From contig NZ_NEGE01000009.1 in the NCBI RefSeq assembly GCF_002135355.1, positions 62,001 to 126,000 of the forward strand: a DNA stretch of 64,000 nt, given 5' to 3'. The notes beneath the pieces are model-generated. The model did no database searches. It had not been told where the DNA came from and worked only from the letters and a program-made list of their open reading frames with translations. This DNA is from Acinetobacter sp. ANC 4169. GTDB taxonomy: Bacteria > Pseudomonadota > Gammaproteobacteria > Pseudomonadales > Moraxellaceae. A program made the translations under genes and the position numbers. This document shows positions 37,052 to 45,842 of this stretch, piece by piece (within the stretch, counting starts at the first letter, position 1; every line of letters begins with the position of its first letter).

Positions 37052-39226
37052 TTGAAATCTTGGCTGACGCGCCTTAAACAAGCGACTTATAACACGACAT
37101 TTATGTATAACCTGCGCATGATTATTGCATTCGCGGGGACTGCCTTTGTGCCTTATTTTATGGGACAGCAACTTGCCACCATTCCCCTGACCCTAGGTGT
37201 AGTCGCTGCCGGTTTAAGTGATATTGATGACCGTTTTTCGGTACGCATCATGAACCTGATTTATACCTACATCGGCTTCTTTATTACCGCTGTCTCGATT
37301 TATTTTTTATTTCCTCATCCCATTTTATTTGCCATCGGGCTGATCGTGTCATGCATCGGCTGGATTTTACTGGGCTCACTCGGTCGTCGCTACGCCACCA
37401 TTTCTTATGGCTGTCTGGTCATCTCGGTCTACTCGATGCTGGGCGTTGGACTGTTTGATCACTGGTATACGCAAGCGGGACTCCTGGTGATTGGTGCAAT
37501 GTGGTATGGGCTGATTTCTACCATCAGCTTTTTACTCTTTCCGGTTCGTCAGGTTCAGGACAAACTCTCCCAGTGCTACTCGTCACTCGGTGATTTTCTG
37601 TTTGCCAAATCCAACCTGTTCGATGTCGACATGACCCCAAACAGTTATCAGCAAAGCATGATTGAGCTGTCTTTGGAAAATGGCAAGCTGGTCGGTATTT
37701 TCAACGAGATGAAAACGGCTCTGTTAACCCGTTTAAAAGGTGACCGTGGACAAAAAGATACCCGTCGCAGCCTGCAATATTATTTTGTGGCTCAGGATAT
37801 TCATGAACGCGCAGATTCAGCGCATATTGATTATCAAAAACTGGTTAAAATTTTTGAACATAGTGATATTTTGTTTCGCTTTCAACGGATTCTCTCTATT
37901 CAGGCCAAGGCCTGCAAAGATTTAAGCCAGAGCATTTTGCAGCGTGAAACCTATCAGCATAACAAACGCTTTAAACATGCCTTTGCCAATTTAAAACTGT
38001 CTTTGGAAAAACTTCGTGCCGAGCAGCAATATGATCAGGTCTGGGTCAATGCGCTGTTTTCGCTGTATCAAAATTTAAAGTCAATTGATGCTCAACTGCG
38101 TAACGTAGAAACTGAACGGCATATCAAGTTCGATAAAAGCAAACATATTGAAAACCAGCTGAAAGATGATGACTTAAAAGGCTGGGATGATATTGTCATC
38201 CGGATCAAGCAACATTTAACCCCAGAGTCGGTACTGTTTAGACATGCCATTCGTGTCTCTATCGTTTTGCTGATTGGCTATATTTTTGTTCAAGTGACCA
38301 ATATTGAATATGGCTACTGGATTTTACTGACCGCCCTGTTTGTCAGCCAGCCCAACTTTAACGCCACCAAACGCCGCCTGCGTTTACGGATTGTCGGCAC
38401 TTTAGTCGGTATTATTTTTGGTTATGCCATTTTGTACTTCGTCCCTTCTATCGAAGGTCAATTATTACTGCTGATTTTAAGCGGGGTGCTGTTCTTCGAA
38501 TTACGTAGTAAACAATATGCCCAAGCCACTGCCTTTATTACTATTTTGGCGTTAATTAATTTTAACCTCGATGGAATGGGCTTTGCCGCAGCCCTGCCGC
38601 GCATGATTGATACCTTGATTGGTTGTGCCTTGGCCTGGTTTGGGGTGAGCTTTATTTTCCCCGACTGGAAATTCCGCCGTTTACCCCGCACGATCCGACG
38701 TTCACTCTCCACCCAATGTGAATATTTAGCCGAAGTGATTGAACAATACAAAAATGGACGCAATAACGGCTTGAAATATCGTGTAGTGCGTCGTGCTGCC
38801 CATAATAATGATGCTGACGTTGCCTCACTTATTTCAACCTTGGCAACAGAACCGGATTTTGATCCGACACAAAAAAGTCTGGCTTTTGAATTCCTGTGTC
38901 TGAACCATACCCTGCTCAGCTATATTGCCGCACTGGGTGCACATCGCGAGAAGATTAAAGATCAGGAAGTTTTGCAGCTATTAGACAAAGCTTTAGAGGA
39001 TATTCGCGGTGCGCTATTAAACGATGAAGTTCCTGACCTGACTGCACAAAATATGCTGAATACTATTCGTCAACGCTTAAGCCAAAATAATGAAGATGAT
39101 CATAAATCGCTGATCGTTTTGCAGCAATTATCGTTGATGTTAAGTATTCTGAGTCAACTCAGTCGTTTAAAGCAAAGTTTAAGCCATGACCGTGATGAAA
39201 AAGCCACTGAATTAGCCTCATTATAA
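37052..39226 (+). CDS. yccS: YccS/YhfK-like FUSC-family membrane protein
   Basis: 724 residues with a TTG start at 37052 behind TAGGAC. Two membrane halves, each of about five or six helices (about 20-175 and 395-530), flank a long soluble segment. Landmarks are QQLATIPLTLGVVAAGLSDIDDRF after the first helices, and GYWILLTALFVSQPNFNATKRRLRLRIVGTLVGII, the FUSC repeat, in the second half. E. coli YccS is a putative inner-membrane efflux protein of this family; the substrate is unknown. Its stop codon is followed after two bases by repeat family B copy 2, so its natural downstream region has been replaced. Confidence 0.85.
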   Translation: MKSWLTRLKQATYNTTFMYNLRMIIAFAGTAFVPYFMGQQLATIPLTLGVVAAGLSDIDDRFSVRIMNLIYTYIGFFITAVSIYFLFPHPILFAIGLIVSCIGWILLGSLGRRYATISYGCLVISVYSMLGVGLFDHWYTQAGLLVIGAMWYGLISTISFLLFPVRQVQDKLSQCYSSLGDFLFAKSNLFDVDMTPNSYQQSMIELSLENGKLVGIFNEMKTALLTRLKGDRGQKDTRRSLQYYFVAQDIHERADSAHIDYQKLVKIFEHSDILFRFQRILSIQAKACKDLSQSILQRETYQHNKRFKHAFANLKLSLEKLRAEQQYDQVWVNALFSLYQNLKSIDAQLRNVETERHIKFDKSKHIENQLKDDDLKGWDDIVIRIKQHLTPESVLFRHAIRVSIVLLIGYIFVQVTNIEYGYWILLTALFVSQPNFNATKRRLRLRIVGTLVGIIFGYAILYFVPSIEGQLLLLILSGVLFFELRSKQYAQATAFITILALINFNLDGMGFAAALPRMIDTLIGCALAWFGVSFIFPDWKFRRLPRTIRRSLSTQCEYLAEVIEQYKNGRNNGLKYRVVRRAAHNNDADVASLISTLATEPDFDPTQKSLAFEFLCLNHTLLSYIAALGAHREKIKDQEVLQLLDKALEDIRGALLNDEVPDLTAQNMLNTIRQRLSQNNEDDHKSLIVLQQLSLMLSILSQLSRLKQSLSHDRDEKATELASL

Positions 39227-39228
39227 AC

Positions 39229-39552
39229 AGGGTCTGTGGACAATTCGTCTATGTTTGCGACAATGCATATTTTTTAGCTGATATGAGGCACGGAGTAGGA
39301 AATTTAGTCATTCTAAATGACGACTTCGTAACGACATAACAGCAAAAAATATGCTCGTCCCGAGCTGCGCCTTGCGCTGCAAACAAAGCAATGCTTTGTT
39401 ATTGCTCAGGCTGTGGTTAAAATTATCTCAAATTTCGTTATGAAACTTGAAAATAGTCTCGCTATTCTCTTCGTTTCATTCTTGCGACGTATACGTCTCA
39501 TGCTCAATTTTAGCCTACAGCGCAAGCCATTTATGAAATGCCCACAGCCCCT
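39229..39552. mobile_element. Repeat family B, copy 2: MITE-like element
   Basis: 324 bp, inverted relative to copy 1 (13433-13699). The left end is AGGGTCTGTGGACAATTCGT and the right end, complemented, AGGGGCTGTGGGCATTTCAT. It shares with copy 1 the blocks GCTTGCGCTGTAGGCTAAAA and TTTCATAACGAAAT (complemented) and the GTCATTCTAAATGAC hairpin, plus a roughly 60-bp GC-richer insertion (about 39360-39415) copy 1 lacks. It begins two bases after the yccS stop codon. No coding potential is evident. The remaining 39553-39634 holds only the promoter of the next gene. Confidence 0.72.
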
Positions 39553-39634
39553 AGCATGATTTTGGAACAATATACTCACTGAATTGGTATAAATAATGCT
39601 AAACTTTTTACAGTTCTAAATTTGTTAATTCATT

Positions 39635-40195
39635 ATGACCGCGAAAAATTTATACGCTTATACCCTACAGCCTGTGAACTATGAAATTTCCGAGGCTGAA
39701 CAACGTCAAGCTCAACTGGCTATCTGGCGTAGCACCAATAAAATTGGCACCAAAGCATGGTTGATCATGGCAGCTGTTGCCATTCTTTCCATTGCCGGCA
39801 TCATCTTGCTGAAAAATTATTCCACTATTTTTTGCTGGGTGGCTTTGGTCTGTGTTGTAGCCTATCTGCTCATCCGTAAATTCGGCTTGGAATGGTATGT
39901 AAAACGCAAAATGAATGAATTTCCGGTTCAGGAAATTAAAGGCATTCGTTTGGGCGTACAACCACACGGTCTGATCATGCGTCAACAAATGGGCGGACAA
40001 GAAGGTGTGGGCGCAATTGGCTGGAAAGATGTGTATGAATGGTATAACACGCCTGACTTTATGTTGATTAACTTTAAGGTCAAAGGTCAGCAAGGTGCTT
40101 ATATTCTGCCAAAACGTATGGATTCAAAGAACTTTTCTTTCAATACCATTCGCAAGCACCTGACTGAAACAGTGGGCGAAGCTAAACAGATCTAA
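39635..40195 (+). CDS. YcxB-like family membrane protein
   Basis: 186 residues. Two adjacent helices (about 41-61 and 65-83) are flanked by soluble parts. The C-terminal domain (GIRLGVQPHGLIMRQQMGGQEGVGAIGWKDVYEWYNTPDFMLINF) has the strand-rich pattern of YcxB-like proteins, in which a PH-like domain follows two helices. No function is established for the family. It has its own terminator and appears monocistronic. Confidence 0.7.
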   Translation: MTAKNLYAYTLQPVNYEISEAEQRQAQLAIWRSTNKIGTKAWLIMAAVAILSIAGIILLKNYSTIFCWVALVCVVAYLLIRKFGLEWYVKRKMNEFPVQEIKGIRLGVQPHGLIMRQQMGGQEGVGAIGWKDVYEWYNTPDFMLINFKVKGQQGAYILPKRMDSKNFSFNTIRKHLTETVGEAKQI

Positions 40196-40222
40196 GCCCT
40201 GCTGTAATTGAAAATATTTGCA

Positions 40223-40254
40223 TAAAAAGCCTCCAAATCTTTGGGGGTTTTTTA
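40223..40254 (+). terminator. Terminator after the YcxB-like gene
   Basis: AAAAAGCCTCCAAA / TTTGGGGGTTTTTT stem (with G-T pairs), short loop, long T tract. Confidence 0.85.
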
Positions 40255-40269
40255 ATAAAAATAAATATA

Positions 40270-40289
40270 GATGAGAATGAATATTAATC
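40270..40289. promoter_or_regulatory. Possible Fur-like site before the PepSY reductase gene
   Basis: GATGAGAATGAATATTAATC resembles the GATAATGATAATCATTATC consensus only in part and lies about 35 bp upstream of a TATAAT (40323-40328). Iron control would suit the product, but the match is weak. Confidence 0.3.
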
Positions 40290-40368
40290 GCAAAAATACA
40301 CACTCTCTTCAAGAAGTTCAGCTATAATTCGCACTCCTTCTGTTTCTCTTGTGCTTCTTTTTTCGGCT

Positions 40369-43032
40369 ATGTTAAAAAAAACCTTTTTTCAGATCCACTG
40401 GTTCCTCGGGATTACCGCCGGCTTAATTCTCTCGATTATGGGCGTTACCGGTGCCATCTATTCTTACGACCAACCCATTCAAAAATGGCTGAATCCACAG
40501 AGTTATACGGTACAGGCTGAAAATCGCGACAAATTAACCCCTGCCGAACTGTATCAGCATTTCCAGGTGACTGATCCAGAGATGAAAATTAACAGCATCA
40601 CTGTAGCCAAAGACCCGACAGCATCTTCAAGCATTAATATTGTCAAAGAAGGTGCACGTAAGGGTTATAGCATGATGATTAACCCCTACACTGCCGAAGT
40701 TTTACCTGAAATTAAAGGCCGGGAATTCTTCCAGTTTGTGCAACAATTGCACCGTAATTTAACGGTAGGCCCTGTAGGTAAACAGATTACTGGCGCATGT
40801 ACCTTAATGCTGCTGTTCTTTGTGTTGAGCGGTCTATATCTGCGCTGGCCAAAAAAGCATTCTTTTAAACAGTGGTTGATGCTTAAGCCTCAGCTCAAAG
40901 GCCGTAATTTCCTTTGGGACTTGCATGCCGTGGTTGGCACCTGGGTCGTGGTTTTCTTCCTGATTATTGCCTGTACAGGCTTGACCTGGTCTTATGGCTG
41001 GTGGCGTAGCGGCCTGTATACCGTGATGGGTGTCGAACAGCCGCAAAGCAAGGGAGAAGCTGAAGGACCACGTACTGGTGAAGGACGCGGCAATCGTGAA
41101 GGTGCAGGCGAAAAAACACGTAATGCTCAATCAGGTAGCACTGAAAAAACTGCACCTGCGAATGATCATGCACAAGCAGGCGAACATCAGCGCGGTGAAA
41201 AGCATGAGAAGAAAGGTTTAAGCCCGGAACAAATCAATCTGGCTCTCAGCCAAAGCTGGAACGGCTTTAATGCACAAGTGGGTCGTGATTATTCAAGTAT
41301 TACCCTGAATGTTCCAAAAAAGGCCAATGGTGAACTTGAAATTAGCTTTGTCGATGCCATTCCCCAACATGAACGTGCACGCAACAAAGCCACATTTGAC
41401 TATAAAGCTTCCACCATTAAAGACATGGAAATTTATGAAGATAAAAAGTTAAATGAAAAAATCATGAGCAGTATGCTTCCGGTACACCGTGGCAGTTTCT
41501 TTGGTCCGGTATACCAGTTCCTGGCAATGCTCGCTGCTCTGGCAATGCCATTATTCTTTGTCACCGGCTGGATGCTTTATCTGAAACGTCGTAAGCAAAA
41601 GCAACTGACTCAAGCAGCACGTAATAGCTTAACGGCGGTCAATATTGATGCCAATGCCAAACCTTGGCTGATTGTCTATGCCTCACAAACCGGTATTTCA
41701 GAACAACTGGCCTGGCGTACTGCAACCAGCTTGCAGCAGGCACAGCAACCGGTCAGCGTGAAAGCCATGCAACAGTTAAGCTTGGATGAATTAAAAAATA
41801 CGCAGCAAGTGCTGTTTGTAGCCAGTACTTATGGCACAGGTGAAGCACCGGATTTAGCCTCAGGCTTTGCCAAAAAAATGCGTTCCGCTCAACTGGATTT
41901 GAGTCATCTGCACTATGCCGTGCTGGCATTAGGATCTAGCGAGTATCCAGATACATTCTGTAGTTTTGGTCATGAAATTGATGCTTGGTTAAAGCAAAAT
42001 GGCGCACAGCAATTGTTTGCCACCATTGAGGTGGATAATGCCAATAATCAGCAAATTCAGGCATGGAATGATGCCTTAGCCAAAGTGACTCAACTTGAAT
42101 TACAGGCCATGAACATCGAAAAAACTTTCGATAGCTGGACACTCACAAAACGCGATCTGCTTAATCCAAACAGTTTAGGTGCGCCCGCCTTTAATATTGA
42201 ATTTAAACCAAGTCATCAAGTGAACTGGCAAGCCGGTGATATTGCCGAAATTCAGCCAGGTAACAGTGCTGAGCGTATTTCCAACTTTATGCAACAGCAT
42301 CAAATTCAGCAAAATACTCCGGTAGATTCTTTAAAGATCACTATTGAACAGGCTTTATGGGATAAAGATTTAACTGTAAAAGTTGAAGCTTTTGCCAATA
42401 TGGAGGATTTGCTGCGACAGCTGAATACTCTACCTTCGCGTGAATATTCAATTGCCAGTATTCCTTCACAGCAAGTGCTGCGTTTAGTGGTGCGCCAACA
42501 GTCCGATGATCAAGGTCAATTGGGTCTGGGGTCAGGCTGGCTTACTCAGCATGCCCCATTAAATAGCGAGATTGCACTGCGTATCCGCAACAATCCATCC
42601 TTCCACCTGATTGATGACAACCGTCCCGTAATCTGTATTGGTAACGGTACCGGTCTTGCCGGATTGATGAGTTTGTTACATGCACGTACCCGTCAGGACT
42701 ACACACAAAACTGGTTGATTTTTGGCGAACGCCAACGTGAACATGACTTCTTCTATCAAAGCACAATTGAAGCATGGCAAACAACAGGCATGCTACAACG
42801 TCTCGATTTAGCCTTCTCACGTGATCAGGCAGAAAAAATCTATGTGCATCATAAATTGCGTGAACAGGCGCAAGAACTAAAAGCCTGGATAAACAATGGT
42901 GCAGTGATTTACGTATGCGGTAGCATCAATGGTATGGCCAGCGATGTAGATCAGGCCTTAATCGACATTCTGAGTGAAACTACAGTTGACCAGCTACGCC
43001 AGGATGGCCGTTATCGTCGTGATGTCTACTAA
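40369..43032 (+). CDS. PepSY / flavodoxin / FNR fusion, membrane flavoprotein reductase
   Basis: About 887 residues from the ATG at 40369 (a GTG at 40351 is in frame). The N-terminal PepSY-TM part has four helices (about 8-30, 140-160, 190-212, 375-400) and His-bearing motifs such as QIHWFLGITAGLILS and LHAVVGTWVVVFFL, which may bind haem. Between helices 3 and 4 lies a low-complexity E/G/R/K-rich linker (about 225-285). A flavodoxin domain (IVYASQTGISEQLAWRTA, STYGTGEAPD, LGSSEYPDTFCSFG) and a sulphite-reductase/CPR-type FAD-NADPH domain (SREYSIASIP, CIGNGTGLAGLM, VYVCGSINGMASDV) follow. It moves electrons from NADPH through FAD and FMN to a membrane partner, probably for iron-siderophore reduction (inference). 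Confidence 0.83.
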   Translation: MLKKTFFQIHWFLGITAGLILSIMGVTGAIYSYDQPIQKWLNPQSYTVQAENRDKLTPAELYQHFQVTDPEMKINSITVAKDPTASSSINIVKEGARKGYSMMINPYTAEVLPEIKGREFFQFVQQLHRNLTVGPVGKQITGACTLMLLFFVLSGLYLRWPKKHSFKQWLMLKPQLKGRNFLWDLHAVVGTWVVVFFLIIACTGLTWSYGWWRSGLYTVMGVEQPQSKGEAEGPRTGEGRGNREGAGEKTRNAQSGSTEKTAPANDHAQAGEHQRGEKHEKKGLSPEQINLALSQSWNGFNAQVGRDYSSITLNVPKKANGELEISFVDAIPQHERARNKATFDYKASTIKDMEIYEDKKLNEKIMSSMLPVHRGSFFGPVYQFLAMLAALAMPLFFVTGWMLYLKRRKQKQLTQAARNSLTAVNIDANAKPWLIVYASQTGISEQLAWRTATSLQQAQQPVSVKAMQQLSLDELKNTQQVLFVASTYGTGEAPDLASGFAKKMRSAQLDLSHLHYAVLALGSSEYPDTFCSFGHEIDAWLKQNGAQQLFATIEVDNANNQQIQAWNDALAKVTQLELQAMNIEKTFDSWTLTKRDLLNPNSLGAPAFNIEFKPSHQVNWQAGDIAEIQPGNSAERISNFMQQHQIQQNTPVDSLKITIEQALWDKDLTVKVEAFANMEDLLRQLNTLPSREYSIASIPSQQVLRLVVRQQSDDQGQLGLGSGWLTQHAPLNSEIALRIRNNPSFHLIDDNRPVICIGNGTGLAGLMSLLHARTRQDYTQNWLIFGERQREHDFFYQSTIEAWQTTGMLQRLDLAFSRDQAEKIYVHHKLREQAQELKAWINNGAVIYVCGSINGMASDVDQALIDILSETTVDQLRQDGRYRRDVY

Positions 43033-43043
43033 TTAAATGTTAT

Positions 43044-43074
43044 AAAAAACCGGGTCTCAGTACCCGGTTTTTTA
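43044..43074 (+). terminator. Terminator after the PepSY reductase, next to the IS30 element
   Basis: 12-bp stem AAAAAACCGGGT / ACCCGGTTTTTT with loop CTCAGT. The IS30 end begins about five bases past the T tract. Confidence 0.92.
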
Positions 43075-43077
43075 TAC

Positions 43078-44125
43078 CTTAGATTAGCATTTGAAGTGCA
43101 ACACCATGTTGTTGGCATAATACCTGACTCGGACTTTTAAATCCGAGTCTTTTTCTTGGACGTTGATTTAAACGTTGAGTGATTTCTGCAATATATTCAT
43201 CTGTATAGTCATTTAAGTCACTTCCTTTTCGAATATATTGTCTGATTAAACCATTGGTATTTTCATTTGTTCCCCTCTGCCAAGCACTATAAGGATCCGC
43301 AAAATACCAATCCAAATTCAACGACTGAGCAATATGCTCATGTAGGCTGAACTCTTTGCCATTATCCGCTGTAATTGTTTTTAGTTGATCTTTGACTGGG
43401 GAAAGCAAACTGATTGTTGCTTTGGATACTTCTTCTGCCTTTCGTGTGTTGCATTTTCTTAGCCAAAGATAACCCGTCTTCCGATCTACAATTGAAACCA
43501 AGGATTGCTGATGGTTTTTACCAACAATCGTATCAATTTCAAGGTCACCAAACCGAGATCGATGTTCAATCTCTAGCGGTCTATCATGAATACTTCTGCG
43601 GTTACAGAGCTGACCACGGGTTTCAGTGGAGCCGTATTTTCGCTTCCTTTGATTTCTGAAACGTAAGTTGTGGAAAAGCAAACCTTCTTTACTTTTATCC
43701 TGTCGTACAAATCTATAAATGGAATGCAAACTCACGGCTACATGCGAAGCGATTTGTTCGGGGCTCCACTGTAGATTAAGGTAACCAATCACAATTGACC
43801 AAATGTCTGAAGGGATTCTTTTGGGATTTGGGCAATGCCTTGCTTGAGCAAGCTTGTTTGCATGTTTGGCGAAATATCCATTTCTTGCTTTATTCCGACT
43901 GATTTCTCTAGAAATAGTTGAAGGAGATCGATTCAACCGCCAAGCAATATAACGAATAGAAAAATCTTCACGTAATAAGGCAAATATCTGATATCTTTCG
44001 TCTTGAGTAAGATGAGTATAGTTCATGATGCAACTTTGACTTTGGTCGGTCGGAAGCAAAATGCTAACTCATCTTACTTCCTTCCAAGAATTTAATCTCT
44101 GTTGCACTTCATTTAAGAATCTAAG
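43078..44125 (-). mobile_element. Intact IS30-family insertion sequence
   Basis: About 1048 bp. The ends are imperfect inverted repeats of about 26 bp: CTTAGATT at the left and, complemented, CTTAGATT at the right, both continuing to GAAGTGCAACA. It contains one complete transposase gene whose stop codon lies within the left repeat. No direct repeat of the usual 2-3 bp is convincing. It lies directly after the T tract of a terminator and upstream of gltP, so it does not break any recognised gene. Confidence 0.85.
43079..44026 (-). CDS. IS30-family transposase
   Basis: About 315 residues from the ATG at 44026 (MNYTHLTQDERYQIFALL, the family start); an ATG eleven codons upstream is possible. 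The N-terminal HTH part is SIRYIAWRLNRSPSTISREISRN. The DDE integrase core starts at FGDLEIDTIVG (first Asp), has ITADNGKEFS (second Asp) and YFADPYSAWQRGTNENTNGLIRQY with the catalytic Glu in GTNEN. All catalytic residues are present and the frame is unbroken, so the element may be active. Confidence 0.93.
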   Translation of the reverse strand: MNYTHLTQDERYQIFALLREDFSIRYIAWRLNRSPSTISREISRNKARNGYFAKHANKLAQARHCPNPKRIPSDIWSIVIGYLNLQWSPEQIASHVAVSLHSIYRFVRQDKSKEGLLFHNLRFRNQRKRKYGSTETRGQLCNRRSIHDRPLEIEHRSRFGDLEIDTIVGKNHQQSLVSIVDRKTGYLWLRKCNTRKAEEVSKATISLLSPVKDQLKTITADNGKEFSLHEHIAQSLNLDWYFADPYSAWQRGTNENTNGLIRQYIRKGSDLNDYTDEYIAEITQRLNQRPRKRLGFKSPSQVLCQQHGVALQMLI

Positions 44126-44371
44126 TTATTAAATAAAACTTTACAATTTGATTGTTATTTAAACCAAAACTGGATTTTTTTTAACCAATTGAATCAATTG
44201 TGAAGAAAAAAGTTAGATTGAATACACTAATCGATGCAAAATAGCCCCCGGTTCATATTTCATGAATATTTTTTATATGATTCATTCCCACGCTCCCCGT
44301 AACATGCCGATGTGATATCGACAGTGTTATAGCAGCTTTTTTTATTAAAAATTTGATTTTAAGGGCTTAGC
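44126..44371. other. Upstream region of gltP
   Basis: AT-rich promoter DNA next to the IS30 right end; no gene was seen. AAGGG stands just before the gltP ATG. Confidence 0.4.
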
Positions 44372-45667
44372 ATGAAAAAGATTAGGATTAGTCTTGCTTG
44401 GCAAATCGTCATTGCGCTCATTTTAGGTGTGCTTGTAGGCTCTTTTCTACATTATTCTCCCGAATATCGTGAAACTCTGATTAATAATCTGCTGAGTCCT
44501 TTGGGCGCAATCTTTATTAATTTGATCAAGATGATCGTTATTCCGCTTGTAGTTTCAATGCTTATTTTGGGTATTGCCAATGCAAGTCACGGTCAAAATG
44601 TGGGTAAACTCGGTTTTAAAACCATTGTTTATTTTGAAGTCATCACCACCGTTGCCATTCTGGTCGGTCTATTTGCAGCCAATGTGTTCCAGCCGGGCGC
44701 CGGTATTGATATGTCGAGTTTGACGCAAACTGACATTTCTCAATATCAGCAAACCACACAGGAAGTGAGTAGCCATTCTCATGGTCTGGTGAATACCATT
44801 TTATCTTTGATCCCTTCCAATATTTTTGGATCACTGACTGATGGACATATGCTACCAATCATCTTCTTCTCGGTGATTTTTGGTGTAGGTTTAGGCTCTT
44901 TAGCTAAAGAAACCAAGAAACCGCTCATTGATGTGTTGCATGCGATTTCTGAAACCATGTTCAAAGTGACGCACATGATCATGCTTTTTGCACCATTCGG
45001 TGTATTCGGCTTGATTGCGGCTACCGTTGCGAACTTTGGCTTTGCTTCACTGCTTCCGTTAGTGAAACTGGCTCTATTGGTTTACGGCGCTATTTTCTTC
45101 TTCATTTTTGTTATTTTAGGACTTGTCGCTAAATTCTGTGGTTTCAGTATTTGGGAAATTATTAAAATTCTAAAAGATGAGCTGATTCTGTCTTATTCAA
45201 CTGCAAGTTCCGAGACAGTATTACCGCGCCTGATGGAAAAAATGGAAGCCTATGGTGCACCAAAATCTATTACCAGTTTTGTGATTCCAATCGGTTATTC
45301 ATTTAATCTGGATGGTTCGACACTTTATCAAAGTATTGCAGCAATTTTTATTGCGCAGCTTTACGGTATTGATTTAACCATTACTCAGCAAATCATTCTG
45401 GTTTTAACCTTGATGATTACCTCTAAAGGTATTGCAGGCGTTCCGGGTGTATCTTTCGTTGTATTGTTAGCAACCTTGGGCAGTGTAGGTATTCCGCTTG
45501 AAGGCTTGGCATTTATTGCCGGTATTGACCGTATTTTAGATATGGCACGTACTGTATTGAATGTAATTGGTAACTCATTGGCTGTTCTTGTGATCAGTAA
45601 ATGGGAAGGTAAATTTGATACTGAAAAGCAAAAAGATTATCAAATTGAAATGAAAGAAGCTGCATAG
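44372..45667 (+). CDS. gltP: DAACS-family glutamate/dicarboxylate:cation symporter
   Basis: 431 residues with eight helices and two re-entrant loops. YSTASSETVLPRLMEKMEAYGAPKSI is the serine-rich hairpin 1 motif, GYSFNLDGSTLYQSIAAIFIAQ is the helix 7 NMDGT-type cation-binding motif (here NLDGS), and TSKGIAGVPGVSFVVL is hairpin 2; ILDMARTVLNVIGNSLA in helix 8 binds the substrate carboxylates. The transporter takes up glutamate/aspartate or C4-dicarboxylates with H+ or Na+. AAGGG precedes the ATG. Single gene; terminator follows. Confidence 0.9.
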   Translation: MKKIRISLAWQIVIALILGVLVGSFLHYSPEYRETLINNLLSPLGAIFINLIKMIVIPLVVSMLILGIANASHGQNVGKLGFKTIVYFEVITTVAILVGLFAANVFQPGAGIDMSSLTQTDISQYQQTTQEVSSHSHGLVNTILSLIPSNIFGSLTDGHMLPIIFFSVIFGVGLGSLAKETKKPLIDVLHAISETMFKVTHMIMLFAPFGVFGLIAATVANFGFASLLPLVKLALLVYGAIFFFIFVILGLVAKFCGFSIWEIIKILKDELILSYSTASSETVLPRLMEKMEAYGAPKSITSFVIPIGYSFNLDGSTLYQSIAAIFIAQLYGIDLTITQQIILVLTLMITSKGIAGVPGVSFVVLLATLGSVGIPLEGLAFIAGIDRILDMARTVLNVIGNSLAVLVISKWEGKFDTEKQKDYQIEMKEAA

Positions 45668-45678
45668 TCTATAAAATC

Positions 45679-45706
45679 AAAAAAGGAAGCTTCGGCTTCC
45701 TTTTTT
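45679..45706 (+). terminator. Terminator after gltP
   Basis: AAAAAAGGAAGC-TTCG-GCTTCCTTTTTT: perfect 12-bp stem with a UUCG tetraloop. Confidence 0.95.
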
Positions 45707-45842
45707 ATTAGGAATCAAACGAATTCCAACCAAGTTAAGTTCCAAAAATTTTCCTTATATTTAGTTTTCAATTGAAAACTAAAACAAAAAAGATAATACT
45801 GATTAAATATTAATCAAAAAATAAACTACAAAAGGAAGATAA

